Assembly (NCBI RefSeq): GCF_019192735.1
Contig: NZ_JAHTKP010000026.1
Span: forward strand, 1-64,000
Length of the DNA: 64,000 nt
From: Kitasatospora aureofaciens
GTDB lineage: Bacteria > Actinomycetota > Actinomycetes > Streptomycetales > Streptomycetaceae
Direction: 5' to 3'
Positions 63,339 to 64,000 of the stretch are shown one piece after another (the first letter of the stretch is position 1; every line of letters begins with the position of its first letter). Below the pieces are notes generated by a model, which ran no database searches, was not told where the DNA came from, and worked only from the letters and a program-made list of their open reading frames with translations. Position numbers and translations under genes: made by a program.

Positions 63339-64000
63339 TCACCAGCGCGCGCCCGCCAGCACTTCGTCGTAGTCGCGGGCCAGCCGCGCCTGTTCGAGGT
63401 CGGACTCGACCATCATCCGCATCAGTTCGGGGAAGTCGACCTTCGGCTCCCAGCCCAGCGTGCGGCGCGCGTTCTCCGCGTCGGCGCAAAGCGTCTCCAC
63501 CTCGGCCGGCCGCACCAGCCCCGGGTCGACGGCCACATGGTCCTCCCAGTTCAGCCCCACGCACTCGAAGGCGATCCGGGCGGCGTCGCGGACCGAGTGC
63601 ATCCGGCCGGTGCCGATGACGTAGTCGCCCGGCTCGTCCTGCTGGAGCATCAGGTGCATCGCCCGGACGTAGTCCCCGGCGAAGCCCCAGTCGCGGACCG
63701 CGTCGAGGTTGCCGAGCAGTAGCCGGTCCTGCAGGCCCAGCTTGATCTGCGCGACCGCGAGGGAGATCTTCCTGGTCACGAACTCCGCCCCGCGGCGCGG
63801 GGACTCGTGGTTGAACAGGATCCCCGAGACGCCGTACATCCCGTAGGACTCGCGGTAGTTGCGGGTGATGTAGTGCCCGTACGTCTTCACCACGCCGTAC
63901 GGGCTGCGCGGGTGGAACCGGGTGGTCTCGTTCTGCGGGGTCTCCGCGACCATGCCGAACATCTCGGAGCTGGATGCCTGGTAGAACCGGATCTGCCCCG
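63339..64000 (-). CDS. gmd: GDP-mannose 4,6-dehydratase, 5' end outside window
   Basis: Converts GDP-D-mannose to GDP-4-keto-6-deoxy-D-mannose in the cytosol, the first step towards mycosamine (or perosamine) in polyene clusters (NysDIII/FscMIII role). The visible 219 residues are the C-terminal two thirds of this short-chain dehydratase; the N-terminal nucleotide-binding GxxGxxG lies beyond the right edge. Seen here are the active-site segment YQASSSEMFG (Ser where many homologues have Thr, followed by the catalytic Glu), the YxxxK pair in SPYGVVK, and the family stretches NYRESYGMYG, NHESPRRG and RDWGFAGDYVRAM. It is transcribed towards the AroQ-like gene and shares a terminator with it. 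An amine-transferring partner and glycosyltransferase are expected outside the window. Confidence 0.95.
   Translation of the reverse strand, partial: GQIRFYQASSSEMFGMVAETPQNETTRFHPRSPYGVVKTYGHYITRNYRESYGMYGVSGILFNHESPRRGAEFVTRKISLAVAQIKLGLQDRLLLGNLDAVRDWGFAGDYVRAMHLMLQQDEPGDYVIGTGRMHSVRDAARIAFECVGLNWEDHVAVDPGLVRPAEVETLCADAENARRTLGWEPKVDFPELMRMMVESDLEQARLARDYDEVLAGARW

Overview
The window is about 64 kb of very GC-rich DNA (third codon positions almost all G or C) from a Streptomyces- or Kitasatospora-like actinomycete. Nearly all of it is one side of a large modular type I polyketide synthase (PKS) cluster. My best reading is a glycosylated polyene macrolide of the aromatic heptaene (candicidin/FR-008-like) family. 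This is inferred from module order, not from a database search.

Layout, right to left. (1) 64000-63339, minus strand: the C-terminal two thirds of a GDP-mannose 4,6-dehydratase, the enzyme that opens mycosamine biosynthesis in polyene clusters. (2) 63277-63327: a perfect 23-bp hairpin terminator shared by two convergent genes. (3) 62961-63275, plus strand: a 104-aa AroQ/chorismate-mutase-like protein. (4) 62694-62960: a divergent promoter region with two LuxR-type (PimM/NysRIV-like) operators. (5) 62693-24302 and on to 7958, minus strand: three PKS genes in one probable operon. They are called here A (6 modules), B (2 modules) and C (3 modules plus thioesterase). (6) 7905-7952: a perfect 22-bp hairpin terminator five bases after gene C. 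(7) 7721 to beyond the left edge, minus strand: PKS gene D, with its own promoter. D carries one complete module and the KS-AT-DH start of a second.

Gene A has the domain order of the NysI/AmphI class: DH-KR, A-type KR, methylmalonyl AT with A2-type KR, KR, dead KR, KR. This order builds the end of the polyene, the glycosylated hydroxyl, the exocyclic methyl that is later oxidised to carboxyl, and the hemiketal ketone. B and C add the last five units and C releases the chain. D starts with a docking domain, so it is not the loading protein. Its order (malonyl/KR-only, then methylmalonyl/DH-containing) fits modules 2 and 3 of an aromatic heptaene. Thus D probably acts early although it lies downstream of the release gene. 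The loading protein and the main polyene-forming PKS must lie outside the window.

The most notable features are: (a) a promoter architecture shared by A and D, with a LuxR box, exactly 10 bp, then an identical 12-bp -10 region; (b) several decayed reductive domains, namely a shrunken ER in the last module, two KRs without the catalytic Tyr, one gutted DH, and DHs with the catalytic Asp replaced; (c) KR/DH and AT blocks copied almost unchanged between modules, the KR block having foreign-looking codon use; and (d) in-frame tandem repeats in inter-domain linkers.
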